A program made the position numbers and the translations under genes. A stretch of DNA of 64,000 bases from GCA-2701705 sp964342155 (GTDB taxonomy: Bacteria > Pseudomonadota > Gammaproteobacteria > GCA-002705445 > GCA-002716945): contig CAYFEQ010000005.1 of NCBI GenBank assembly GCA_964342155.1, positions 34,615 to 98,614 of the forward strand, given 5' to 3'. Below, piece by piece: positions 44,709 to 54,130 of the stretch. The notes under the pieces were generated by a model, which saw nothing but the letters and a program-made list of their open reading frames with translations, was not told the DNA's origin and did no database searches. Positions within the stretch are counted from its first letter, which is position 1. The number at the start of each line of letters is the position of its first letter.

Positions 44709-44782
44709 CGCGCACGGGAGGATTCGAACCCCCGACCCCAAGCTTAGAAGGCTCGTGCTCTATCCAACTGAGCTACGTGCGC
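44709..44782 (-). tRNA. tRNA-Arg (anticodon UCU)
   Basis: A 74-base cloverleaf on the minus strand. The acceptor stem pairs GCGCACG with CGTGCGC, the D-arm contains AGCTCAGTTGGATAGAGC, the anticodon loop CTTCTAA reads TCT (arginine), and the T-arm has the GGTTCGAATCC box. The 3' CCA is not encoded. Confidence 0.95.
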
Positions 44783-44784
44783 AA

Positions 44785-45732
44785 TTAGTCATTCTTTCTG
44801 ATAGAAACTAATTTTTCTGGCTGATCTTTTTTTGGCTCCAAGCCACCTATTTTACGGAAATTTTCAACTTTATTAACTAATTTTTCTGTTCGTTTTCTAC
44901 CATCGCTCACGGATGCTCTAGATTTTTCTAAAAACTCTTCAAAATCACAGAATGACTCACCTACTAAACGAGTTTGATCATAAATATCAGTGGCTAATTG
45001 TATTATCTTTTGGGTAGCTTCGCCCTGTTTCTTGTTATTCCATGTTCTTAGAATAATCTGTATGATGGCGATCAACGTTGTTGGGCCGACAATAGCAATT
45101 TTATTCCTAAATGCTTCTTCTATTAGACTATCTTCACAAGCTAAGATATAAGCCCCTTCTATCGGCATAAACATAACAATTAGATCTAATGCTTCTGAAC
45201 CAAACAATGACCTATACTCTGTATTAGATAATGATTTGATATGTCTCTTTAGTGAAGTTATATGGTCCTTTCTATGCCTCTCTTTGTCATTTTGATCCTC
45301 GGCTTTCAGGTATTGAGCATAATCTAAAGTAGAGACCTTCGAATCCACAACAATCTTTCTTCCTTCGGGTAGTTTAATGACATAATCTGGCCTCTCTGAT
45401 CCTCTTTGTTTGTCCTCGTCAAAATCTATCCCTTCTTTCAATCCTGCATTTTCTAATATTTTTCGGAGCGTTATTTCACCAAATTGACCAATTTTCTTTG
45501 AGCTGCCTTTAGTTAATAGGGTATACATATCATGAACTGATTCTTTAAGACTGGCTTGCTGATAGGCGTGTTGATTCTTAAAATCATCCACAGTTAACTT
45601 TAGTTCATCTATTTTAGAAGAATAACCCTCTAGATTATTGTTTTTTATATTATTATTAATGAGATAATAGATAGCAACCACTAAACCGGCTATTACAATT
45701 ACTAAGAGAATTGAAAGCGTTTCTATATTCAT
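44785..45732 (-). CDS. rmuC: DNA recombination protein RmuC
   Basis: A 315-residue protein with an N-terminal membrane helix (residues 5-26), a short coiled region and the RmuC nuclease-like core: GEITLRKILENAGL, RPDYVIKLPEGRKIVVDSKV, MFMPIEGAYILACE and GPTTLIAIIQIILRTW. It is shorter than E. coli RmuC (about 475) because the coiled-coil region is reduced. RmuC limits inversions and is sometimes linked to DNA protection. It lies between the two tRNA genes. Confidence 0.9.
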   Translation of the reverse strand: MNIETLSILLVIVIAGLVVAIYYLINNNIKNNNLEGYSSKIDELKLTVDDFKNQHAYQQASLKESVHDMYTLLTKGSSKKIGQFGEITLRKILENAGLKEGIDFDEDKQRGSERPDYVIKLPEGRKIVVDSKVSTLDYAQYLKAEDQNDKERHRKDHITSLKRHIKSLSNTEYRSLFGSEALDLIVMFMPIEGAYILACEDSLIEEAFRNKIAIVGPTTLIAIIQIILRTWNNKKQGEATQKIIQLATDIYDQTRLVGESFCDFEEFLEKSRASVSDGRKRTEKLVNKVENFRKIGGLEPKKDQPEKLVSIRKND

Positions 45733-45776
45733 ATAACACTCAAGCTACAATAATAACATGCTTGCGATAAATTGTG

Positions 45777-45866
45777 CGGAGAAGGAGGGATTCGAACCCT
45801 CGGTAGAGTTATAAACCCTACAACACCTTAGCAGGGTGCCGCTTTCAACCACTCAGCCACTTCTCC
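45777..45866 (-). tRNA. tRNA-Ser (anticodon GCU)
   Basis: A 90-base class II tRNA on the minus strand. The acceptor stem pairs GGAGAAG with CTTCTCC, the anticodon loop CTGCTAA reads GCT (serine), and a long variable arm precedes the GGTTCGAATCC T-loop. No encoded CCA. It begins one base after the csrA stop; csrA followed by tRNA-Ser is a familiar gammaproteobacterial arrangement. Confidence 0.95.
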
Positions 45867-46088
45867 CTAGTGTTCTTTGCTAGTTTGATCTTGAGATTCA
45901 TTAGCTGAAATTGATTTTGCTTTATTTTCATCTCTGATTTTTTCAAAAATCTCTTCTCTGTGAACCTCAACTTCCTTAGGTGCATTTATGCCAAGTCTAA
46001 TTTGACTGCCTTTAACACCCAGAATTACGACTTTTGTTTTATCACCTATCATCAACGCTTCGCCAACTCTTCTTGTTAGTATAAGCAT
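45867..46088 (-). CDS. csrA: Carbon storage regulator CsrA
   Basis: A 73-residue RNA-binding protein starting MLILTRRVGEALMIGD, with IRLGINAPKEVEVHREEI giving the RNA-contact strand and the conserved Arg44-type region. It controls translation by binding GGA motifs in leaders. The start is preceded by a strong GGGAGGGGG. It lies between lysC and tRNA-Ser with the usual order. Confidence 0.96.
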   Translation of the reverse strand: MLILTRRVGEALMIGDKTKVVILGVKGSQIRLGINAPKEVEVHREEIFEKIRDENKAKSISANESQDQTSKEH

Positions 46089-46125
46089 GACAACCCCCTC
46101 CCTTTTTGGTGCAAAAGCTTAATTT

Positions 46126-47343
46126 TTAAATTTTATCAAGCCTAAATTCATTATGAAGTGCCTGAATAGCCTTTTCTAGACTTTTTTGATCTATAATCAC
46201 GGAAATCTTGATTTCTGAAGTGGAAATCATTCGTATATTAATCTTTTTCTTAGCAAGACAACTAAACATTGAACCCGCTATTCCAGCGTGTGAGCGCATT
46301 CCAACGCCAACTAGTGAAACTTTGACAATATTTTTTGTAGCAGTTATTTCTGTGTAGCCCATAACTTTCTTATTTTTTTCAATAACTTGTATAGCTTTCT
46401 TATAATCATTTCTACTTACTGTAAACGTAAAATCTGCAAGTCCATCTGATCCAACGTTTTGAACTATCATATCAACCTCAATATTAGCATCCCCTATTGG
46501 ACCTAAAATCTTTGCAGCAACACCAGGTTGGTCTTTTACACCTTTCATCATGATTTCAGCCTCATCTTTAGTAAAAGCAATTCCTGAAATCAAAGCACCT
46601 TCGACTTTCTTTTCTTCCTTTTTAATTAATGTACCGTTACCAGGACAATGCGCATGCAAAACACGCAATGGAACATTATATTTACTGGCAAATTCTACAG
46701 AACGTAATTGGAGGACTTTTGAGCCTAATCCAGACATTTCGAGCATCTCTTCGTAAGTTAAATTTTCTAATTTCCTTGCCTTCTTGCATAATTTTGGATC
46801 TGTTGTATAAACTCCATCAACATCAGAAAAAATCTGACATTCATTAGCTTTCAAAGCTGCAGCAAGAGCCACAGCCGTTGTATCCGAACCACCTCGTCCT
46901 AAAGTTGTGATATCTAAGTTTTTATTAATCCCTTGAAAACCTGCAACAATAACAACTTCATTCTTTTTTAAAGAAGATTTTATTCGTTTTGTGGATATTC
47001 GTGAGATTCTTGCTTTATTATGAGTTTCATCTGTTTCAATACCAGCCTGCCAACCAGTAAATGCATTTGCCTTAATCCCTAATTCATTTAATGCAATAGA
47101 TAAAAGAGAAGTGCTGACTTGTTCGCCGGAGGATAATAACAAATCATAGTCTCTTGGGTTTGGAGAATGTGAAATTTTTTCAGCAAGTTTAACTAGCTGA
47201 TCAGTGCTATCACCCATTGCAGATAAGACAACAACTATTTTTTTACCACGCTTGTGATCGAGCTGTATTTTTTTTGCAATATTTTTTATTTTAGTTATAG
47301 ATGAGACTGAAGTCCCACCATACTTCTTAACAATAACTGACAT
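46126..47343 (-). CDS. lysC: Aspartate kinase (monofunctional)
   Basis: A 405-residue enzyme. The kinase domain starts VIVKKYGGTSV and contains GFQGINKN, TLGRGGSDTTAVALA and DVDGVYTTDP; two ACT domains follow, with VSLVGVGMRSHAGIAG and the second regulatory segment. It phosphorylates aspartate for lysine, threonine and methionine, feeding dapB and metX in this window. ACT domains suggest feedback control by lysine and/or threonine. One base separates it from alaS. Confidence 0.94.
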   Translation of the reverse strand: MSVIVKKYGGTSVSSITKIKNIAKKIQLDHKRGKKIVVVLSAMGDSTDQLVKLAEKISHSPNPRDYDLLLSSGEQVSTSLLSIALNELGIKANAFTGWQAGIETDETHNKARISRISTKRIKSSLKKNEVVIVAGFQGINKNLDITTLGRGGSDTTAVALAAALKANECQIFSDVDGVYTTDPKLCKKARKLENLTYEEMLEMSGLGSKVLQLRSVEFASKYNVPLRVLHAHCPGNGTLIKKEEKKVEGALISGIAFTKDEAEIMMKGVKDQPGVAAKILGPIGDANIEVDMIVQNVGSDGLADFTFTVSRNDYKKAIQVIEKNKKVMGYTEITATKNIVKVSLVGVGMRSHAGIAGSMFSCLAKKKINIRMISTSEIKISVIIDQKSLEKAIQALHNEFRLDKI

Positions 47344-47344
47344 A

Positions 47345-49918
47345 TTATTTTTCTTTTAAAGTTTGTTTAATGTAATTCAATACATCTGCTGATGTAACAT
47401 CTTTGATAATTGCGGTTGCAAAAGTATCGCTACCTCCACCTTTGGAACTAAATTTATCATTCAGCAGCTGTATAATTTGTTTTGCATTATATCGATGTTT
47501 TGATCCTTTTGAAACACCTACAAAACAATTTATTTCATTATCAGCAGGTCGGCAAAAAATAGAAACAGAGTCTTGGTATTGAGTTTTCACTAAATCAGAT
47601 AAAGTTTTGATTTGATTAATATCAAGGTCTGGTAAATTTTCTAAAAAAAATGTAGTTTTTTCTGAAATAATTTTCTTTGACTCCAGAGAGTCTAATAAAT
47701 ATTTTGCGAGAATCTTATTTGTCGTTTCTGATTTTTTATCAGTTTTTGACTGCTCATCTTTAAAGTCTTGAATTTTATTTTTTATTTCTTTAGGCTTGGT
47801 ATTCAAAAGCTGGGAGATTTCTTTGTTTTGTTCAAATAACTCTTGAAAGTAAGCATATGCTGTATGACCAGTTACAGCCTCTATTCTTCTCACTCCAGTT
47901 GAAACACTAGACTCACTGAGTATTTTAAAAACTTTTATATCAGATGTTGATTCTACATGGGTTCCTCCACATAGTTCTACTGATTTGGTACCAATTTTAA
48001 GTACACGCACTTCATCACCATATTTTTCTTCAAAAAAAGCTAGAGCCCCGTCTTCTATAGCATCTTTATATTTCATATTTTTGATCACAGTTTGAATATC
48101 TGCATCAATTTCTCTTGCAATATCATTCTCAATAATAGAAATTTCATCTTTAGTTAATGACCTATCATGTGTGAAATCAAATGTTAGCCTTTTGTCTGTC
48201 ACGCTGGATCCGCGTTGCTGAACATCTTCCCCAAGTATTTCTCTAAGAGAATTATGCAATAAGTGTGTAGCTGAATGATTCGCTGCTGTTCTTTTGCGTA
48301 ATTCCTTTCTAACACTACATTTTACTTCATCATTGACATTAACGCTTCCTGAGGTTAAATGGCCAAAATGAATTATTACATCATTAACCATTTGTACATC
48401 TTCTACATTAAATTCAAATGATTCATTCATTATGATGCCAGTGTCTGATTGTTGACCACCACCTTCGGGGTAGAAAGGGGTATTTTCGATAATTAATATG
48501 GATTGATTTAGTTGATTATCTAAATTTGCGACTTTATTCTTTTTATGATTATAAATAGCAACAATTTTAGATTTATTTTCTAACTTTCCGTATCCTACAA
48601 ATTGTGTGTTATATTGCTCCTTAAGGTAATTATAATCTTTTGCATCAAACTGGCTAGCACTTCTACTTCTCATTTTTTGTTTATTCATCAATATACTAAA
48701 ACCTTTTAAGTCGAGTGAGATTTTTTTTTCATTAGCTATTTCTTGTATAATTTCTATAGGAAATCCATATGTATCATATAATTTAAATATTTCTTCAGCT
48801 GAAAGTCCCTTATTGTTCTTAATAGCCTTATTAATTAATTCTAAACCAATAGAAAGTGTTTTTAAGCAATTTTCTTCTTCATTAAATATAACTTTTTCAA
48901 TTTTTTTATTATTTTTTAATTGCGGATGATCTTTTGTCATGTCACGACATATTATATTTACGCAAGTGTATAAATAAGGTTCTTTTAGACCAACATTATA
49001 GAGATATCTTATAGCTCTTCTAATAATTCTCCTTAATACATAACCACGTCCTTCTTTATCAGGTATGATTCCATCAGATATTAAAAAACAAGCAGCTCTA
49101 ACATGATCCATAATGATTTTTTTAATAAAAAAATCTACTTTCTTTACTTTTATAGATTTATCTAAAAAAGTATTGAGTGAATTAAAAATTGATGACTGAT
49201 AGTTATCTAATTTACCTTCAACTACAGCTTGAATTCTTTCTAAACCCATTCCTGTATCAACACATTTAGCAGGAAGGTCTGTCAGTTTACCATTTTTATC
49301 TTTGTTAAATTGAGTGAAAACTAGATTCCAAATTTCTGTATATCTATCTCCTGTCTCACCTTTCCCAGGTAATTCGCCAGTTAAATTTGCTCCTAAATCA
49401 TAATATATTTCAGTGGAAGGTCCGCATGGCCCGGTTTCGCCCATTTGCCAAAAATTATCTTCATCATCTAAAAACGATAAGTGGCTCTTATTAATTCCAA
49501 TTTTATTGAGCCAAATATCAGCAGTTTCTTTATCATTTTTATGCACAGAGATATATAATCTCTTTTGATCTAAAGATAATCTATTAGTCATAAAGTCCCA
49601 AGCAAAATCAATTGCTTCTTCTTTAAAATAATCTCCAAAACTAAAATTTCCAAGCATTTCAAAAAAGGAATGATGTCGATTTGTGTAACCAATATTTTCT
49701 AAATCATTATGTTTGCCACCGGCCCTCATACATTTTTGGCAAGTTACAATCTTTGTGCTTTTTGGTTTTTCGTTACCTAGAAAAATATCTTTGAATTGGA
49801 CCATCCCAGAGTTTGTAAACAATAGTGATTTATCATTTACCGGCACTAAGGAGCTAGAATCCATAAGGTGGTGTTCCTTTTCTATAAAATATTCTAAAAA
49901 TAATTTTCTTACATTCAT
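47345..49918 (-). CDS. alaS: Alanyl-tRNA synthetase
   Basis: About 857 residues. Class II core motifs lie in the first 250 residues (LLFTNSGMVQFKDIFLG; RHHSFFEMLGNFSFGDYFK). The editing domain has zinc/His sites NHSATHLLHNSL and ELCGGTHV, and a C-terminal oligomerisation domain ends GGGSDTFATAII. I start at ATG 49918, which forms an ATGA overlap with the recX stop and matches the usual N-terminus; the longer frame adds three residues. Confidence 0.95.
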   Translation of the reverse strand: MNVRKLFLEYFIEKEHHLMDSSSLVPVNDKSLLFTNSGMVQFKDIFLGNEKPKSTKIVTCQKCMRAGGKHNDLENIGYTNRHHSFFEMLGNFSFGDYFKEEAIDFAWDFMTNRLSLDQKRLYISVHKNDKETADIWLNKIGINKSHLSFLDDEDNFWQMGETGPCGPSTEIYYDLGANLTGELPGKGETGDRYTEIWNLVFTQFNKDKNGKLTDLPAKCVDTGMGLERIQAVVEGKLDNYQSSIFNSLNTFLDKSIKVKKVDFFIKKIIMDHVRAACFLISDGIIPDKEGRGYVLRRIIRRAIRYLYNVGLKEPYLYTCVNIICRDMTKDHPQLKNNKKIEKVIFNEEENCLKTLSIGLELINKAIKNNKGLSAEEIFKLYDTYGFPIEIIQEIANEKKISLDLKGFSILMNKQKMRSRSASQFDAKDYNYLKEQYNTQFVGYGKLENKSKIVAIYNHKKNKVANLDNQLNQSILIIENTPFYPEGGGQQSDTGIIMNESFEFNVEDVQMVNDVIIHFGHLTSGSVNVNDEVKCSVRKELRKRTAANHSATHLLHNSLREILGEDVQQRGSSVTDKRLTFDFTHDRSLTKDEISIIENDIAREIDADIQTVIKNMKYKDAIEDGALAFFEEKYGDEVRVLKIGTKSVELCGGTHVESTSDIKVFKILSESSVSTGVRRIEAVTGHTAYAYFQELFEQNKEISQLLNTKPKEIKNKIQDFKDEQSKTDKKSETTNKILAKYLLDSLESKKIISEKTTFFLENLPDLDINQIKTLSDLVKTQYQDSVSIFCRPADNEINCFVGVSKGSKHRYNAKQIIQLLNDKFSSKGGGSDTFATAIIKDVTSADVLNYIKQTLKEK

Positions 49919-50379
49919 GATTTCCAAAATTCCTCAATAGCTTTTTCTATGATTCTATAATCAAATCCTCTTAGTTCTAGGAATGATCTTTGTTTTTTAA
50001 TTTTAATATCAGTATTATCAAATTTGTCTGGAAAAGTTTTCTTTTTCAAAGCAGTTATAGCTGCATTTTCCCAATCTTCTCTTGTATACTCCAACAAGAC
50101 AGAACTTATGATGTTTTTATTGATGCCATTTTTAATAAGGTTAGATTTAATTAATTGAGGTCCTTTTTGCGCCTTAATTTTTGATTTCACGTATATTTCT
50201 GCATATCTGTGATCTGATTGTAGTCCTTTAACTTCGAAGTCTGATATACATTCTTTAATTTGTAATTGATCAAATTTTTTTCTGTAAAGTTTTTCAAAAA
50301 GTTCTGATTTAGAATGCTCTCTAATACTGAGATATCGTGAAATACAATTTTTTATCTCATCAATTTGATTGAAGCTCAT
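49915..50379 (-). CDS. recX: Regulatory protein RecX
   Basis: About 154 residues made of RecX helical repeats: CISRYLSIREHSKSELFEKL, LQSDHRYAEIYVKSK, GPQLIKSNLIKNGI, RSFLELRGFDYRIIEKAI. RecX inhibits RecA filaments. I choose ATG 50379, giving a 20-base overlap with recA; a longer frame begins deep inside recA and adds 19 Lys-rich residues unlike the family. Confidence 0.9.
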   Translation of the reverse strand: MSFNQIDEIKNCISRYLSIREHSKSELFEKLYRKKFDQLQIKECISDFEVKGLQSDHRYAEIYVKSKIKAQKGPQLIKSNLIKNGINKNIISSVLLEYTREDWENAAITALKKKTFPDKFDNTDIKIKKQRSFLELRGFDYRIIEKAIEEFWKS

Positions 50380-51448
50380 TACTACTTGTTTCTTCTGGTT
50401 CCTCGTTATTAGCTTCTTCTGTTTTGGCATCTCCATTTTTTTTCTTTGTTTTTACAGGCTTACTATCAGAGAAACCTTTTATTTTTGATTCAATGTCGGC
50501 TGCAATCTTCGGATTATCTCTGAGAAATATTCGAGAATTATCCTTACCTTGTCCTATTCTATCCTTTCCATAACTAAACCATGCTCCTGCTTTTTCAATA
50601 ATATTGAACTTAGTTCCCAAATCAATTAATTCAGATTCCTTTGAAACTCCTTCGCCATACAGAATATCAAATTCAGCTATTTTGAATGGAGGGGCAACTT
50701 TATTTTTTACAATTTTTACTCTTGTTTCATTCCCAATTATTTCATCACCTTTTTTAATAGCACCAATTCTTCTTATATCTAATCGAACAGATGCATAAAA
50801 TTTAAGAGCGTTTCCTCCAGTAGTAGTTTCAGGGCTACCAAACATCACACCAATTTTCATTCTAATTTGGTTAATAAATATTAAAAGAGTATTTGATTTT
50901 TTTATATTTGCTGCTAATTTACGGAGTGCTTGAGACATTAATCTTGCCTGTAGTCCCATATGTGAATCACCCATGTCTCCATCTATTTCTGCTTTTGGAG
51001 TAAGCGCGGCAACTGAATCTATAACAATCGTATTCACTGCGCCTGATCTAACAAGGGTGTCCGCAATTTCTAGCGCTTGTTCTCCGGAATCAGGTTGTGA
51101 CAATAGTAAATCATCAATATTTACACCAAGATTCTCAGCATATTTTGGATCAAGCGCATGTTCAGCATCAATGAAAGCAGCAGTTCCTCCTTTTTTTTGA
51201 GTTTCTGCGATGACTTGGAGCGTCATTGTGGTCTTTCCTGAGGATTCTGGTCCATAGATTTCTACGACTCTGCCCATTGGTAATCCACCAATACCCAAAG
51301 CATTATCAAGCGTTAATGATCCAGTTGATACTGACTCAATTTCAGGATAAGCAGAACCATCGCCTAATTTCATCAAGGCTCCTTTCCCATGTTCTTTTTC
51401 TATTTGACTGATTGCTGATTGAAGTGCTTTTTCTTTATTTTCTTCCAT
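50360..51448 (-). CDS. recA: Recombinase RecA
   Basis: A 362-residue recombinase with Walker A GPESSGKTT, FIDAEHALDPKYAE, Walker B-type VIDSVAALTPKAEIDG, and loop L2 MFGSPETTTGGNALKFYASVR split across the family signature. It forms filaments on single-stranded DNA for recombination and SOS induction. The Lys/Glu-rich tail is low complexity. No LexA box (CTGT-N8-ACAG) is seen in the 48 bases upstream. Confidence 0.97.
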   Translation of the reverse strand: MEENKEKALQSAISQIEKEHGKGALMKLGDGSAYPEIESVSTGSLTLDNALGIGGLPMGRVVEIYGPESSGKTTMTLQVIAETQKKGGTAAFIDAEHALDPKYAENLGVNIDDLLLSQPDSGEQALEIADTLVRSGAVNTIVIDSVAALTPKAEIDGDMGDSHMGLQARLMSQALRKLAANIKKSNTLLIFINQIRMKIGVMFGSPETTTGGNALKFYASVRLDIRRIGAIKKGDEIIGNETRVKIVKNKVAPPFKIAEFDILYGEGVSKESELIDLGTKFNIIEKAGAWFSYGKDRIGQGKDNSRIFLRDNPKIAADIESKIKGFSDSKPVKTKKKNGDAKTEEANNEEPEETSSNELQSN

Positions 51449-51496
51449 AATTGTTGGGCCTCTCTAGATTAATTACCTTAGACATTATATTAACAA

Positions 51497-51982
51497 TTAT
51501 ATTTCTTTTATGAAATCATATAAACCTAATAATGCAATTTTGGTTGTTTCAAGGCGGTTTTTTCCTCTATCTTCCCCTAGTTCTGTATAAAAAGTTTTAG
51601 ACTTCTCTTGGTTAAGCCAACAAATCCAGACTTTCTCATTTTCCTCATTTTTATTTTTTTTATCTATGCCCATTACACCAGATACTGCTATCACTATCGA
51701 AGAATCTGTTAGTTTGAGTAGCCCCAAAGCCATTTCTTTCACGGTGTCTTCTGAAACAGCTCCTTTAGATTTTATTGTCTCAGGATTGACTTTAAGCAGG
51801 TCAATCTTAGCCTTATTAGAATAAGCAATTATAGATGAATTAAAAAAATTTGAAGACCCAGGTAAGTCTGTGAGGTATTTCGAAATCAGTCCGCCAGTAC
51901 AAGACTCTGCGGTTGAAACAGTGATCTTTTTTTTAATGGATAATGCCATTAAATCTTTTACAATTGCTGTAATGTCATTCAT
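51497..51982 (-). CDS. pncC: Nicotinamide-nucleotide amidohydrolase (CinA C-terminal domain only)
   Basis: A 161-residue protein equal to the CinA C-terminal domain: VSTAESCTGGLISKYLTDLPG near residue 22, IIAYSNKAKIDLL, GAVSEDTVKEMA and IAVSGVMGID, each a PncC signature. It deamidates NMN to nicotinic acid mononucleotide, recycling pyridine nucleotides. Adjacency to recA is common. It is divergent from nadK, another NAD(P) gene, with a 68-base AT-rich gap between. Confidence 0.9.
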   Translation of the reverse strand: MNDITAIVKDLMALSIKKKITVSTAESCTGGLISKYLTDLPGSSNFFNSSIIAYSNKAKIDLLKVNPETIKSKGAVSEDTVKEMALGLLKLTDSSIVIAVSGVMGIDKKNKNEENEKVWICWLNQEKSKTFYTELGEDRGKNRLETTKIALLGLYDFIKEI

Positions 51983-52050
51983 TTAAGTATATGATAAATT
52001 AATTTATAATATTTATATTATATATTATTTCTCTACATAGAATTGAAAAA

Positions 52051-52899
52051 ATGAAAAAAATAAAAAATGTAACACTAGTAACACATAAGAATTACCTAAA
52101 AAATAAGGAAATTAAAAAATTGTGTAATTTTTTATCTAGAGAATCAATCTCTCTTACAACTATTGCTATAGATAAAAATTATGATCATATGAATACAATG
52201 ATTAAAAAATCAGATCTATTGATTGTCTTTGGTGGCGATGGTTTGTTTCTGACAGCTTCAAAAATTGCATACAAATTCTCTATACCAATACTCGGCGTGA
52301 ATTATGGCAAGATCGGTTTTCTGGTAGATGTAGATAAAAAAGATATTCTTAAAAAAATAAAAGATATATTGATGGGTAATTTTTTATTGGATAAGAGATT
52401 ATTAATAGATGGAATAGTCACAACTAATAATTCGAAAAAAATTAGGTCTTCAGCTCTTAATGACATCGTTATACATAATTTTGGTTTACTAAAAATGATT
52501 GAAGTTAAAGTTTATGTTAATGACTATCTTATTAATACAGAAAGATCTGATGGGATAATTATTGCGACCCCTACTGGATCAACCGCCTACTCAATGTCAA
52601 ATGGTTGTCCTATAGTTAGTCCCGATTCTAATATTATAAGTATTGTTCCTGTTGCGCCTCATACTTACAGTCATAGACCCATTATTATTAACTCAAATGA
52701 TAAAATAAAAATTATTATTTCAAAAAGATCAGTTAAACATTCTTTGGTAACTTTTGATGGTCATAGCAATTTGAGTGTAGCTGATCCGTGTGAAATTGAG
52801 ATTAAAAAAAGCAGCAAATATCTAGAAATTATTCACCCTAAAAATTATAATTATTTTGAAATATTAAATAAAAAATTAAAATGGGGACGTAAACCGTAA
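52051..52899 (+). CDS. nadK: NAD kinase
   Basis: A 282-residue kinase with the FGGDGLFLTAS motif (GGDG), NYGKIGFLVD, LNDIVIHNFG corresponding to NE/D, and TPTGSTAYSMSNGCPIV. It makes NADP from NAD with ATP or polyphosphate. The length is normal. It converges with fur; 20 bases lie between the stops and hold no clear terminator. Confidence 0.93.
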   Translation: MKKIKNVTLVTHKNYLKNKEIKKLCNFLSRESISLTTIAIDKNYDHMNTMIKKSDLLIVFGGDGLFLTASKIAYKFSIPILGVNYGKIGFLVDVDKKDILKKIKDILMGNFLLDKRLLIDGIVTTNNSKKIRSSALNDIVIHNFGLLKMIEVKVYVNDYLINTERSDGIIIATPTGSTAYSMSNGCPIVSPDSNIISIVPVAPHTYSHRPIIINSNDKIKIIISKRSVKHSLVTFDGHSNLSVADPCEIEIKKSSKYLEIIHPKNYNYFEILNKKLKWGRKP

Positions 52900-52919
52900 A
52901 ACAGACCTAGATAAGAAAA

Positions 52920-53348
52920 CTATTTTTTATTCTCTGTGCATTTAGAGTCATTGCATTCACCAAAGAGAGTCATTACATGTGTCTTTAACTTAAAATTATA
53001 ATCTAACGAGATTTTTTCCTGCATTTTTTCTATATCAGGATTATTAAATTCGACAATTTTTCCACATTTCGTACAAATCAAATGATCATGATGTGCTTTT
53101 TTCAGTTCATAGTTTGATTGAGAATTGTTAAATTGATTTTTTTCTATGAGCCCAGCTACCTCTAACTGAGTTAAAACTCTATAAACTGTAGCTAATCCAA
53201 CATTTTCACTATTCTTAATTAATTCAAGATGAACATCATCAGCGCTAAAATGACTTTCTGGTTTAGTTTGAAAGATTTCAAGAATCTTGCTTCTTGGGTG
53301 CGTTACCTTTAATCCGGCACTTTTCAGTTTATCTGAATTAGAAGTCAT
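52920..53348 (-). CDS. fur: Ferric uptake regulator Fur
   Basis: A 142-residue winged-helix repressor: LKSAGLKVTHPRSKILEIF, SADDVHLEL, VGLATVYRVLTQLEVAGLI, and the metal site KKAHHDHLICTKCGKIVEF, with a second Cys pair CNDSKC at the end. It represses iron uptake genes when loaded with Fe(II). As the only such regulator here it does not obviously control neighbours. Confidence 0.93.
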   Translation of the reverse strand: MTSNSDKLKSAGLKVTHPRSKILEIFQTKPESHFSADDVHLELIKNSENVGLATVYRVLTQLEVAGLIEKNQFNNSQSNYELKKAHHDHLICTKCGKIVEFNNPDIEKMQEKISLDYNFKLKTHVMTLFGECNDSKCTENKK

Positions 53349-53404
53349 AATATATTTGTTACCCTATATTTACATTATTATAGTTATGAGATGTGAATTC
53401 AAGG

Positions 53405-53698
53405 TTATTTATTCTTCTTTTTTGTATTTGCTATTCTTTTTCTCATAGTTTTTGGGTCAATAGAAATCGGTTCATAAATTTCAATTCTATCCTTATCTTT
53501 CAAGATATAGTTGTATGGAATCATATTTCCAAAAATACCTATCTTATTTTTTTTCTTAGAAAAAAAGGGGATGGTATTGATTAAATCGAATTGATTAAAA
53601 AGTTCTTCTACTGTTAAATCGTTAGTTATTGTAAATTGCTTATGATATTTTATTTTTTTGCTTAGATAGATTACTTCAATTTTTATTTTATTTTTCAT
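53405..53698 (-). CDS. rnfH: RnfH family protein
   Basis: A 97-residue ubiquitin-like (beta-grasp) protein: KIEVIYLSKKIKYHKQF at the N-terminus, IGIFGNMIPYNYILKDKDRIEIYEPISIDP split into the family's VGIFG and DRVEIYRPL motifs, and a basic tail. Function in the RatA-RnfH pair is not settled. It overlaps ratA by 11 bases. The usual neighbour bamE is absent. Confidence 0.88.
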   Translation of the reverse strand: MKNKIKIEVIYLSKKIKYHKQFTITNDLTVEELFNQFDLINTIPFFSKKKNKIGIFGNMIPYNYILKDKDRIEIYEPISIDPKTMRKRIANTKKKNK

Positions 53699-54125
53699 AT
53701 TTAACTTTAAAAGCTTCAGAAATAAAAGAATCGAGAATAGATGACATTATAGACGTAAAAACTGGTTTAATTGATAATTCAATTATCTTGTTAGAAAATT
53801 CATATTCAAGAATAAAACTAACTTGTGTATTATTATTATCAATTTTCAAAAAATTCCATTCTCCATTTAGATTTTTAAAGGGTCCATCTATTAGAGTTAG
53901 ATAAATTTTTTTATTTTTGATGTAGTGATTCTCAGTCGTAAATGTCCAATTAACAAAATTTTTAGATACACTAATTTTTCCAACCATTATATTATTTTTA
54001 TCAGATATTACTTTTGAATTGCTGCACCAAGGCAAAAAATCTGAATATTTATCAACTTGATTTATTAGAGTAAATATTGTTTGAATATCGATATTGATAG
54101 ATTCATTTTTTTTAATACAATCCAT
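53688..54125 (-). CDS. ratA: RatA/Coq10-like START-domain protein
   Basis: A 145-residue SRPBCC-fold protein: FTLINQVDKYSDFLPWC at 16-32 is the family's signature, followed by WTFTTENHY, LIDGPFKNLNGEWNF and a C-terminal helix (FISEAFKVKYEK). Homologues bind ubiquinone (Coq10) or inhibit 70S assembly (RatA). I favour the quinone-chaperone reading, but the sequence cannot decide. Confidence 0.85.
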   Translation of the reverse strand: MDCIKKNESINIDIQTIFTLINQVDKYSDFLPWCSNSKVISDKNNIMVGKISVSKNFVNWTFTTENHYIKNKKIYLTLIDGPFKNLNGEWNFLKIDNNNTQVSFILEYEFSNKIIELSIKPVFTSIMSSILDSFISEAFKVKYEK

Positions 54126-54130
54126 AAAAA

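Noticed and set aside
50380..50436. Longer RecX N-terminus (19 extra residues)
   Set aside because: The Lys-rich text is an out-of-frame reading of the recA tail; ATG 50379 gives the normal length.
51449..51496. LexA-binding site upstream of recA
   Set aside because: No CTGT-N8-ACAG pattern is present. A TATAAT hexamer can be seen near 51,482, but no matching -35 at good spacing.
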